NCBI GenBank assembly: GCA_023251275.1
Contig: JAHEZC010000241.1
Span: forward strand, 1-5,174
Length of the DNA: 5,174 nucleotides
Direction of reading: 5' to 3'
Source: Parafilimonas sp.
GTDB taxonomy: Bacteria; Bacteroidota; Bacteroidia; Chitinophagales; Chitinophagaceae
Shown: positions 1-5,174 of the stretch, piece after piece
How positions within the stretch are numbered: the stretch's first letter is position 1
Layout: each line of letters starts with the position of its first letter
Notes under the pieces: model-generated
What the model was told of the DNA's origin: nothing
What the model saw: only the letters and a program-made list of their open reading frames with translations
The model's database searches: none
Program-made: the position numbers and the translations under genes

Positions 1-202
1 CCAATGCGGTTGCACAACGCCGGAGTACCCGAAATCACCGATTCTTAAAGGGCAAACCGGCACGATTAAAGTAACTTATAATGCTGCAGCTATGGGTAAA
101 TTTACGAAGCAGGTTACAGTAAAGTTTGCCAATATTACAAATCCTGTAATTCTTACCATTGACGGCGAAGTAGAGCAGAAGCAACAGGCTCCGCAGCGAT
201 AG
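1..202 (+). CDS. DUF1573 domain-containing protein, C-terminal end (partial)
   Basis: This is the 3' end of a gene that enters from the left edge; the first whole codon is at position 2, and 66 codons precede a TAG at 200-202. The fragment begins QCGCTTPEYP, continues with GQTGTIKVTYN and MGKFTKQVTV, and ends with LTIDGEVEQK plus a short Gln-rich tail. The CGCT-x-PEYP motif, the G-x-I-x-V-x-Y strand and the closing L-x-I-x-G-x-V strand are the signature of DUF1573 (PF07610), an immunoglobulin-like beta-sandwich domain very common in Bacteroidota. Such proteins are usually small and exported, but the signal peptide would lie outside the window, so export is inferred from the family. Their molecular function is not established. 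The gene converges on the AAA+ ATPase gene and has its own terminator after the stop. Confidence 0.9.
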   Translation, partial: QCGCTTPEYPKSPILKGQTGTIKVTYNAAAMGKFTKQVTVKFANITNPVILTIDGEVEQKQQAPQR

Positions 203-234
203 TTACAAAACATTACCGCTTCAAAAAAATATAG

Positions 235-272
235 ACTCTGTCTCTCCGGCATTGAGAGGGATGGGGTTTTTT
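235..272 (+). terminator. Intrinsic terminator of the DUF1573 gene
   Basis: A 6-bp stem (241-246 with 254-259, 7-nt loop) can extend through a small internal loop to a lower stem (235-239 with 263-267), followed by a six-T run at 267-272. Several pairs are G-U, which form only in the plus-strand RNA, so the hairpin favours termination of the rightward DUF1573 transcript, 33 nt after its stop. An A-run at 223-229 could pair with the T-run and allow weaker termination of the leftward ATPase transcript. No folding energy was computed. Confidence 0.55.
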
Positions 273-353
273 CGTTTATGCAGGAAGCCTTTGCAACTAA
301 CCAATAAATGAAAATGGAGAGAATTATAAAATGGAAGCAACCAATTATTACCT

Positions 354-1898
354 CTACCGGAAATCATCTTCAGCTAAATCATCGTCATCATAATTCATTT
401 GTCCCAGGTTCATCATACTGCCGATCAGGTCTTTAAATTCAATCCTGCCTTCAATTATTTTTTTGCTGATAAGTGAATGAGCAGCGAGTCCGTACAGTAC
501 AAATTCCATCAGCAGTGCACTTTCTTTTTCATTTGCATGAGAAAAATATTTTTTTACAAATGCACACAAGCCATCTACTTTATACAAAGAGGTAATCTTT
601 TCTGTATCTTTCATGTCAGTGAACAGATCAAGATGATTTCCAGCGTCAAACCAACGGGTGATAGCCTTGTAAGGATTTTCTTCTTCTCTTGATTGCATGG
701 ATGGCTTTCCCGGTGAAGTCTTTCTTTTTTTCAATGCTTCAGGATTGGGAAAATAATTAACGAACTGTGTGCGGATTGATTTATCCATTAAGTTTAATGC
801 AACCTGGAACGGCCCTTCCTGTTCGCCTTCATATACAAGCTCGATCTTTCCCGTAATAGAAGGAATTATTCCCGCAAGATCACTTATCCAGACCTGTGTA
901 TTTTTTTCGTTGAGAAAAAGCGCCCTTCTCTCTGCGCTGCTGTATGCATTTTCAAATGCTGAAATAGTAAGCCTTGCACTCACACCGCTTTTTTTGTCAA
1001 CGTATTCATTATTCCGGGCTTCAAAAGCAATCTGTTCAATTAATCTTTTCACCAGATCACTCACATTCACTCTTGCCTTTTGCTCGTCCGGCACATCAGC
1101 TTCCTGTTCAGTAATAGCGAGAGAATTTTCAATTGTTTTGGGATAATGTGTGAGTATCTGGCTTTGAATACGGTCTTTGAGGGGAGTAACAATACTGCCA
1201 CGGTTAGTATAATCTTCCGGGTTTGCTGTAAATACAAACATAATATCAAGCGGCATGCGCAATTTGAAACCACGGATCTGGATATCGCCTTCTTCGAGAA
1301 TATTGAATAATGCTACCTGAATGCGGGCCTGCAGATCAGGAATTTCATTAATAACGAATATGCCGCGGTTGCATCGCGGAATAATTCCATAATGGATCAC
1401 TCTTTCATCTGCAAAACTTAAACGCAGGTTAGCGGCTTTAATAGGATCAATGTCTCCGATTAAATCAGCCACACTAACATCCGGCGTGGCGAGTTTTTCC
1501 CCATAACGTTCGCTTCTAATGAGCCAGAAAACCGGGGTATCATCGCCATGCTGTGCAACGAGGTCTTTTGCATATTTGCTTAATGGCCTGAGCGGGTCAT
1601 CATTTATTTCGCTGCCTTCGATCACCGGAATATATTCATCAAGCAAATCTGTAAGCTGGCGTGCCATACGCGTTTTAGCCTGCCCGCGCAAACCAAGAAA
1701 TAAAATATTATGACGGCTGAGCAATGCACGCTCTGTATCGGGTATCACGCTATCTTCATAACCTATAATACCACTAAAAGTATTTTCTTTGCTGCGTATT
1801 TTTTCAATAAGGTTTTTACGAAGCTCCTCTTTCACAGATTGACTTTTATAACCGCTCTTTTTTAATTCGCCTAAGGTTTTGATCTTTTCGATATTCAT
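354..1898 (-). CDS. MoxR/ChlI-type AAA+ ATPase (magnesium-chelatase-like), VWA partner
   Basis: This complete 514-residue cytosolic AAA+ ATPase belongs to the MoxR / magnesium chelatase ChlI clade. Residues 1-40 are a charged helical lead-in. The AAA+ core covers about 42-320: Walker A GLRGQAKT at 69-76 (Lys75, Thr76), Walker B GIFVINEI at 179-186 with catalytic Glu185, sensor 1 FTANPED at 223-229 (Asn226), a likely arginine finger in PLKDR (Arg243), and sensor 2 GVSARL at 305-310 (Arg309). The C-terminal 130 residues are mostly helical and end in an acidic tail (DDDDLAEDD, 504-512). Two motif residues differ from textbook: Ala replaces the second Walker A glycine, and Asn replaces the Walker B aspartate. 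From memory, the core resembles mycobacterial Rv0958, a 'magnesium chelatase' encoded beside a VWA protein. No chlorophyll genes are visible, so a chaperone or complex-remodelling role with the VWA protein is more likely than true Mg-chelatase activity. The ATG lacks a clear Shine-Dalgarno, and conserved sequence begins soon after it. Confidence 0.9.
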   Translation of the reverse strand: MNIEKIKTLGELKKSGYKSQSVKEELRKNLIEKIRSKENTFSGIIGYEDSVIPDTERALLSRHNILFLGLRGQAKTRMARQLTDLLDEYIPVIEGSEINDDPLRPLSKYAKDLVAQHGDDTPVFWLIRSERYGEKLATPDVSVADLIGDIDPIKAANLRLSFADERVIHYGIIPRCNRGIFVINEIPDLQARIQVALFNILEEGDIQIRGFKLRMPLDIMFVFTANPEDYTNRGSIVTPLKDRIQSQILTHYPKTIENSLAITEQEADVPDEQKARVNVSDLVKRLIEQIAFEARNNEYVDKKSGVSARLTISAFENAYSSAERRALFLNEKNTQVWISDLAGIIPSITGKIELVYEGEQEGPFQVALNLMDKSIRTQFVNYFPNPEALKKRKTSPGKPSMQSREEENPYKAITRWFDAGNHLDLFTDMKDTEKITSLYKVDGLCAFVKKYFSHANEKESALLMEFVLYGLAAHSLISKKIIEGRIEFKDLIGSMMNLGQMNYDDDDLAEDDFR

Positions 1899-1912
1899 TC
1901 GATATATTTTTA

Positions 1913-1941
1913 TTTTGCCACAATGACACCAAGTCGCAAAG
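1913..1941. repeat. Left terminal inverted repeat of the GxxExxY cassette
   Basis: This 29-bp repeat begins TTTTGCCACAATGACACC and ends GCAAAG. Its reverse complement matches 20 of 29 positions of the repeat at 2328-2356 without gaps. The best-conserved part is the outer TTT-N-GCCAC. It lies just outside the 3' end of the GxxExxY remnant and 14 bp upstream of the AAA+ ATPase start codon, so it forms most of that gene's immediate 5' region. The 'CTTTGTGTCTTTGTGG' flavour matches repeats I remember flanking GxxExxY genes in other genomes; that comparison is from memory. Confidence 0.6.
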
Positions 1942-1942
1942 A

Positions 1943-2322
1943 TTAAACTACAAAACGTTTCATACCTTCCTTAATAATCGGTACATTAAAGTTTATAAGA
2001 AATCCCATTCTTATTTTAGCCAGTTTCAAATGACTTATTATTTGTGCCTGCCAGACAGGGTTTACTGTATCTATATCTTTCAATTCACATATTACTAAAT
2101 CTTCTGCCAAAACATCGGGTCTGAGCCCTTCATTGAAAATAATATTATCATAAACTACAGGTATATCAATTTGCCTTTTATATTGAATCCCATTTTTATT
2201 TAGTTTATGGCAAATACATATTTCATAAATTTACTCAAGTAAACCCGGGCCTAATTGTGAATGAACTTTAAAAGCACAATCAACAATTTATTTTTCCAGA
2301 TATTTTTCTCTTTCTGATACAT
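1943..2322 (-). pseudogene. Degraded GxxExxY protein gene (PD-(D/E)XK nuclease-like)
   Basis: This is a remnant of a GxxExxY family gene (TIGR04256 type, normally about 125-130 residues). In the main frame, reading leftward from 2287, it gives IVDCAFKVHSQLGPGLLE, then an in-frame TAA at 2231-2233, then IYEICICHKL. The stop therefore replaces one residue inside the G-x-x-E-x-x-Y motif, where relatives usually have Ser (one base from TCA to TAA). The remaining 95 codons are open to the natural stop at 1943-1945 and keep GLRPDVLAEDL, VICELK and MGFLINFNVP; the Asp and Glu-x-Lys of the PD-(D/E)XK-like core are intact. The N-terminus is also broken: an ATG at 2322 lies in one frame, an ISGKI-like segment in another, and the main frame is stopped by TAA at 2288-2290. 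The biochemical function of the family is uncertain. With no upstream start in the open part, a product is unlikely. Confidence 0.85.
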
Positions 2323-2327
2323 AAAGA

Positions 2328-2356
2328 ATTTGTGTCTTTGTGATTTCGTGGCTAAA
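2328..2356. repeat. Right terminal inverted repeat of the GxxExxY cassette
   Basis: This 29-bp repeat reads ATTTGTGTCTTTGTG then ATTTCGTGGCTAAA, and is the inverted partner of 1913-1941 (20 of 29 matches). It contains a short internal periodicity, TTTGTG / CTTTGTG / TTTCGTG. It begins 5 bp outside the remnant's ATG and ends 1 bp from the stop codon of the VWA gene. The VWA C-terminus (GKRKTVY) ends before the repeat, so the gene does not appear to be truncated by it. Confidence 0.6.
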
Positions 2357-2357
2357 C

Positions 2358-3455
2358 TCAATACACCGTTTTTCTTTTTCCGCTTTCAAAATCTTTGAAT
2401 ATAAATGCACCCAATCTGTCCAATGATGCAAAAAATGCTTTACCATTATTGGTTTCAGTGAATTCAGTTACAAACCTTTGCAGGTAAGGGTCAGACGCGA
2501 TCATAAAAGTAGTGATGGGTATTTTTAATTTTTTACATTGTGCTGCCAGATTCAGGCAACGGGCAGTAATTTTTCGGTCGAGCCCAAAAGCATTTTTATA
2601 GTATCGTTTACCGATCTTTAAACAGGTAGGCTTTCCATCAGTGATCATAAAAATCTGCTTGTTGGGATTTTTTCTTCTGCGTAAAATATCCATTGCTAAT
2701 TCGAGACCTGCAACTGTATTGGTATGATAAGGCCCCACCTGCAAATAGGGGAGGTCTTTTATTTCTACAGGCCACGCATCATTACCAAATACTACAATAT
2801 CCAGCGTGTCTTTCGGATATTTTGTAGTGATGAGTTCACTCAAAGCCATTGCGACTTTTTTTGCAGGCGTTATCCTGTCTTCTCCATATAAGATCATGGA
2901 GTGGGAAATATCAATCATCAATACTGTTGATGTCTGTGCTTTGAAATCCGTTTCCCTTATTTGCAGATCGTCTTCCTGCATAGCAAAACTTTCAATGCCG
3001 TGATTGATCTGTGCATTACGAATGCTTTCAGTAAAATCAATCTGCTCCAGCATATCTCCAAACTGAAAAGGCCGGTGATCCGGGCTTATTTCATCTCCTT
3101 GCCCCGGCTTATTTGTCGTATGGTCACCCTGTTTACTTTTCTTCAGCTTTCCGAAAATTTCTTCAAGGCTGCGTTTACGAATGCTTTGTTCACTTTTCGC
3201 AGTAATTTCAATTTTACCTGTCTCATTATTATCTTTTATGTATCCATTTTTTTTCAGGTCATCAATAAAATCGCCCATGCCATACTCATCATCCGTAAGT
3301 TGGTATTTTTTATCAAGCTCATTCATCCACTGCAGAGCTTCCTGTACATCTCCATTGGTGTAAGTGAGTAATTGCATAAACAGATCAAGCAACTGTTCAA
3401 AGCGGCTTTTACCCTGCATATTGGGGTCAAATTTTGTAAACCGATTTCCAATCAT
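2358..3455 (-). CDS. VWA (von Willebrand factor A) domain protein, partner of the AAA+ ATPase
   Basis: This complete 365-residue protein has no signal peptide or membrane segment and is probably cytosolic. Residues 1-130 are a charged, partly helical N-terminal region that includes a low-complexity linker (about 105-128). The VWA domain covers roughly 172-350. Its metal-binding MIDAS is intact: D-x-S-x-S at 182-186 (Asp182, Ser184, Ser186) after the hydrophobic strand STVLMI, a threonine in the HTNT loop (Thr245 or Thr247), and Asp273 in MITDGKPT. A Mg2+ ion is normally held there and used to grip a partner's acidic residue. VWA proteins encoded beside MoxR-type ATPases typically act as adaptors between the ATPase and its substrate, which fits the next gene downstream. 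The ATG at 3455 has no clear Shine-Dalgarno, is preceded by a tight hairpin, and overlaps the stop of a 28-codon upstream frame. The substrate is unknown. Confidence 0.9.
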   Translation of the reverse strand: MIGNRFTKFDPNMQGKSRFEQLLDLFMQLLTYTNGDVQEALQWMNELDKKYQLTDDEYGMGDFIDDLKKNGYIKDNNETGKIEITAKSEQSIRKRSLEEIFGKLKKSKQGDHTTNKPGQGDEISPDHRPFQFGDMLEQIDFTESIRNAQINHGIESFAMQEDDLQIRETDFKAQTSTVLMIDISHSMILYGEDRITPAKKVAMALSELITTKYPKDTLDIVVFGNDAWPVEIKDLPYLQVGPYHTNTVAGLELAMDILRRRKNPNKQIFMITDGKPTCLKIGKRYYKNAFGLDRKITARCLNLAAQCKKLKIPITTFMIASDPYLQRFVTEFTETNNGKAFFASLDRLGAFIFKDFESGKRKTVY

Positions 3456-3538
3456 AGGCGTAAGCTACGCAAAAAATTAATGCTCTTAATTTCTGGAACA
3501 GAGTAATATTCATTTGTCAGAAAAAGTAACATTTTCAT
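3452..3538 (-). CDS. Possible 28-residue leader ORF overlapping the VWA start
   Basis: An ATG at 3538 opens a frame of 28 codons (begins MKMLLFLTNEYY, ends NFLRSLRL). Its TGA at 3452-3454 overlaps the VWA start codon in an ATGA arrangement, the layout typical of translational coupling. There is no recognisable domain and no good ribosome binding site. An overlap this neat can arise by chance, so this is only a candidate. Confidence 0.2.
   Translation of the reverse strand: MKMLLFLTNEYYSVPEIKSINFLRSLRL
3458..3470. promoter_or_regulatory. Hairpin next to the VWA start codon
   Basis: A perfect 5-bp inverted repeat (GCGTA, 3-nt loop AGC, TACGC) ends 2 bp upstream of the VWA ATG. In the mRNA it would sit where the ribosome must load, so it could hold down initiation unless opened, for example by a ribosome translating the small upstream frame. 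It could also be chance. Confidence 0.3.
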
Positions 3539-3559
3539 AAAACATTTAAAAGGGGTTTA

Positions 3560-3592
3560 TGTTGTGTAAGGATAATAAAATTATACACAACA
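3560..3592. promoter_or_regulatory. 9-bp dyad upstream of the VWA gene, candidate operator/promoter
   Basis: Perfect 9-bp arms TGTTGTGTA (3560-3568) and TACACAACA (3584-3592) flank a 15-bp AT-rich spacer. On the minus strand the spacer contains TAATTTTA, one mismatch from the Bacteroidota -7 element TAnnTTTG. No well-spaced -33 TTG was found. The arm length and the -7-like core suggest a regulator site over a promoter for the VWA transcript, about 105 bp before its start codon; a plain RNA hairpin is the alternative. Confidence 0.35.
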
Positions 3593-3607
3593 AGGCCATG
3601 AATAAAG

Positions 3608-3627
3608 ATGCATGTATAATAATGCAT
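3608..3627. promoter_or_regulatory. ATGCAT dyad between rpoB terminator and VWA gene
   Basis: Two copies of the self-complementary hexamer ATGCAT (3608-3613 and 3622-3627) are separated by 8 bp of AT-rich sequence. They sit 15 bp from the larger dyad at 3560-3592, on its promoter-distal side. Paired palindromes like this can be protein-binding half-sites, but in AT-rich DNA they also occur by chance. Confidence 0.2.
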
Positions 3628-3651
3628 AATTTTTTGCGGTGATATGGAGAG

Positions 3652-3684
3652 AAAAAAAGCCGCTCAATTTGTTGAAGCGGCTTT
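3652..3684 (-). terminator. Strong intrinsic terminator after rpoB
   Basis: Reading leftward, AAAGCCGCT (3684-3676) pairs perfectly with AGCGGCTTT (3664-3656); a further CAA/TTG pairing across one bulged T extends the stem towards a small loop. A run of seven T on the minus strand (3658-3652) finishes it. It starts 26 nt after the rpoB stop, so it should end the rpoB transcript and isolate the VWA gene from it. Confidence 0.85.
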
Positions 3685-3710
3685 ATATCTTACTTTAATT
3701 TCCCATCATG

Positions 3711-5174
3711 CTATTCAAACTTTAAATCCAAACCAAGGCCCCTCAGTTCATGCACCAATACATTGAACGATTCCGGAACCCCTGCCCTCGGAATATTATC
3801 ACCTTTTACTATACTTTCATAAGTCTTGGCACGTCCGATAATATCATCTGATTTAATGGTAAGAAGTTCCTGTAAAATATTGGATGCGCCATAAGCCTCC
3901 AGTGCCCATACTTCCATTTCACCAAAACGCTGACCCCCAAATTGCGCCTTCCCTCCAAGCGGTTGCTGCGTAATCAGGCTGTAAGGTCCGATAGAGCGTG
4001 CATGCATCTTGTCGTCAACCATGTGATGCAACTTGATTATATAAATTACACCCACAGTAGCCTTCTGGTGAAAACGATCTCCGGTTTCACCATCATAAAG
4101 ATAAGTATGACCCATCATTGGTATATCGGCATCTTTACAATAATCTGCAATTTCATCTACTGTAGCTCCATCGAAAATCGGGGTGGAAAATTTTACCCCA
4201 AGATTTTGACCTGCCCATCCGAGGATGGTTTCATAGATCTGCCCGAGGTTCATACGTGAAGGCACGCCCAGGGGATTGAGTACAATATCAACCGGCGTTC
4301 CATCTTCAAGGAAAGGCATATCTTCCTGGCGAACTATTTTGGCAACAATTCCTTTATTGCCATGACGTCCCGCCATTTTATCTCCAACCTTCAGCTTACG
4401 TTTTACTGCGAGATACACTTTTGCAAGTTTTAATACACCTGCAGGCAATTCATCGCCGATCGAGATATTAAATTTTTCACGCTTGTAGCGGCCCAATTCT
4501 TCATTGTATTTAATACTATAATTGTGCAATAAAGTATTGATTAGTTCATCTGTTGCCGGATTTCCGGTCCAACCGAGCGGATTTACATTCTGGTAATCAA
4601 TAGCAGCAAGGTTTTTTGCATTGAACCTTGTGCCTTTGCCGATAAGTGTTTCACCAAAATTATTGGTTACACCGGCAGAAGTTATATCCCTGAGCAGTGT
4701 CTGTAGTTTACTGAGCAACAACTCATTTAATTCCTCTTCATTCCTGTCGTGAATTTTTTCTACTTTTTCCAACTGTGCTTTTTCGCGGATCTTCCCGTTC
4801 TTATCTTTCTTAGCGCGCTGGAAAAGCTTTTTATCTATGACAACACCTTCTGTTCCATTAGGAGCTTTCAATGATGCATCTTTGGCATCACCGGCTTTAT
4901 CACCGAATATAGCACGTAACAATTTCTCTTCAGGGGTAGGATCACTTTCGCCTTTTGGTGTAATTTTCCCAATTAGAATATCGCCTTCACGGACCTGCGC
5001 TCCAATCCGGATAATACCATGCTCATCAAGATCCTTAGTGGCTTCTTCAGATACATTGGGTATATCGGGTGTCAATTCCTCTTCACCGAGTTTGGTATCG
5101 CGAACCTCAAGTTCATATTCATCAATATGGATGGCAGTTAATAAATCTTCAAGAACAACTTTTTCATTTATAAC
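3711..5174 (-). CDS. rpoB: RNA polymerase beta subunit, C-terminal part (partial)
   Basis: The frame is open to the right edge, so the gene is partial: 487 codons are visible, beginning [10 protein letters not shown], and a start inside the window would be wrong. It encodes the C-terminal third of the beta subunit of DNA-dependent RNA polymerase. Diagnostic blocks are [33 protein letters not shown] (fragment residues 262-275), [33 protein letters not shown] and [20 protein letters not shown], ending [25 protein letters not shown] minus the first P if counted from the Glu. The lysines in GDK and GNK (266, 274) and the histidine in KMHAR (391) correspond to E. coli beta Lys1065, Lys1073 and His1237, which line the active centre and contact substrate or the initiating nucleotide. 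The natural C-terminus is complete, and a strong terminator follows. rpoC, usually next, is absent from this side. The rifampicin-binding region lies outside the window. Confidence 0.98.
   Translation of the reverse strand, partial: VINEKVVLEDLLTAIHIDEYELEVRDTKLGEEELTPDIPNVSEEATKDLDEHGIIRIGAQVREGDILIGKITPKGESDPTPEEKLLRAIFGDKAGDAKDASLKAPNGTEGVVIDKKLFQRAKKDKNGKIREKAQLEKVEKIHDRNEEELNELLLSKLQTLLRDITSAGVTNNFGETLIGKGTRFNAKNLAAIDYQNVNPLGWTGNPATDELINTLLHNYSIKYNEELGRYKREKFNISIGDELPAGVLKLAKVYLAVKRKLKVGDKMAGRHGNKGIVAKIVRQEDMPFLEDGTPVDIVLNPLGVPSRMNLGQIYETILGWAGQNLGVKFSTPIFDGATVDEIADYCKDADIPMMGHTYLYDGETGDRFHQKATVGVIYIIKLHHMVDDKMHARSIGPYSLITQQPLGGKAQFGGQRFGEMEVWALEAYGASNILQELLTIKSDDIIGRAKTYESIVKGDNIPRAGVPESFNVLVHELRGLGLDLKFE

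Larger units (their letters stand above)
1913..2356. mobile_element. GxxExxY cassette bounded by imperfect inverted repeats
   Basis: A 444-bp unit holds the GxxExxY pseudogene between two 29-bp imperfect inverted repeats and occupies all but 15 bp of the space between the VWA and AAA+ genes. It encodes no transposase and I saw no target-site duplication, so any movement would depend on an enzyme supplied elsewhere. That it is a mobile or once-mobile unit is inferred from the repeat boundaries and the snug fit between two functionally linked genes. Confidence 0.45.

Noticed and set aside
308..433. Short plus-strand frames starting at 308 and 331 near the end of the AAA+ gene
   Set aside because: They run antisense through the conserved end of the ATPase gene, encode low-complexity Ser- or His-rich sequence, and lie downstream of a terminator.
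769..1310. Plus- and minus-strand frames of 68-125 codons within the AAA+ gene
   Set aside because: They overlap the well-supported ATPase frame, show no domain-like sequence, and are shadow frames.
1899..1950. Bacteroidota promoter for the AAA+ gene inside the left repeat (TAATCTTTG)
   Set aside because: The -7-like match has one base too many in its spacer and no properly spaced -33 TTG was found.
2806..3371. Plus-strand frames up to 136 codons opposite the VWA gene
   Set aside because: They are antisense to a gene with clear conserved motifs, and their hydrophobic, Phe/Ile/Ser-rich composition is that of reverse-complemented coding sequence.
3546..3599. 17-codon minus-strand frame (begins MALLCIILL) upstream of the VWA gene
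   Set aside because: It is very short, overlaps the dyad at 3560-3592, and has no ribosome binding site or spacing that links it to a gene.
3942..4259. Plus-strand frame of 105 codons opposite rpoB
   Set aside because: It lies wholly inside one of the most conserved parts of RpoB and has no recognisable features.
3711..5075. Start of the rpoB frame at a TTG codon near 5075
   Set aside because: Conserved RpoB sequence continues upstream of that codon to the window edge, so the TTG is an internal leucine codon.

Overview
The window looks like a chromosomal segment from a Bacteroidota bacterium, plausibly Chitinophagaceae-like. The evidence is a DUF1573-type protein end, Bacteroidota-style RpoB sequence, AT-rich intergenic DNA and start codons without a clear Shine-Dalgarno sequence. 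The genus-level placement is inference only.

Layout, left to right: (i) the last 66 codons of a plus-strand DUF1573 protein, followed by a hairpin/T-tract terminator; (ii) a complete minus-strand MoxR/ChlI-type AAA+ ATPase; (iii) a 459-bp gap filled almost exactly by a decayed GxxExxY (PD-(D/E)XK nuclease-like) gene between imperfect terminal inverted repeats; (iv) a complete minus-strand von Willebrand factor A (VWA) protein with an intact MIDAS metal site; (v) a 255-bp regulatory gap with two dyads, a possible leader ORF overlapping the VWA start, and a strong intrinsic terminator; (vi) the C-terminal 487 codons of rpoB on the minus strand, running off the right edge.

The AAA+ ATPase and VWA protein form a recognisable pair: MoxR-type ATPases work with VWA partners as metal-dependent, chaperone-like remodelling machines. 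Transcription runs rpoB, terminator, VWA gene, GxxExxY remnant, ATPase gene. The inverted repeats lie 1 bp from the VWA stop and 14 bp from the ATPase start, so the two genes were probably about 15 bp apart, as in an operon, before the cassette arrived.

The main points of interest are the cassette and its decay (a stop codon inside the family's name-giving motif), and rpoB being followed by a terminator and unrelated genes where rpoC is usually found. No tRNA, rRNA, CRISPR array or complete insertion sequence was seen.
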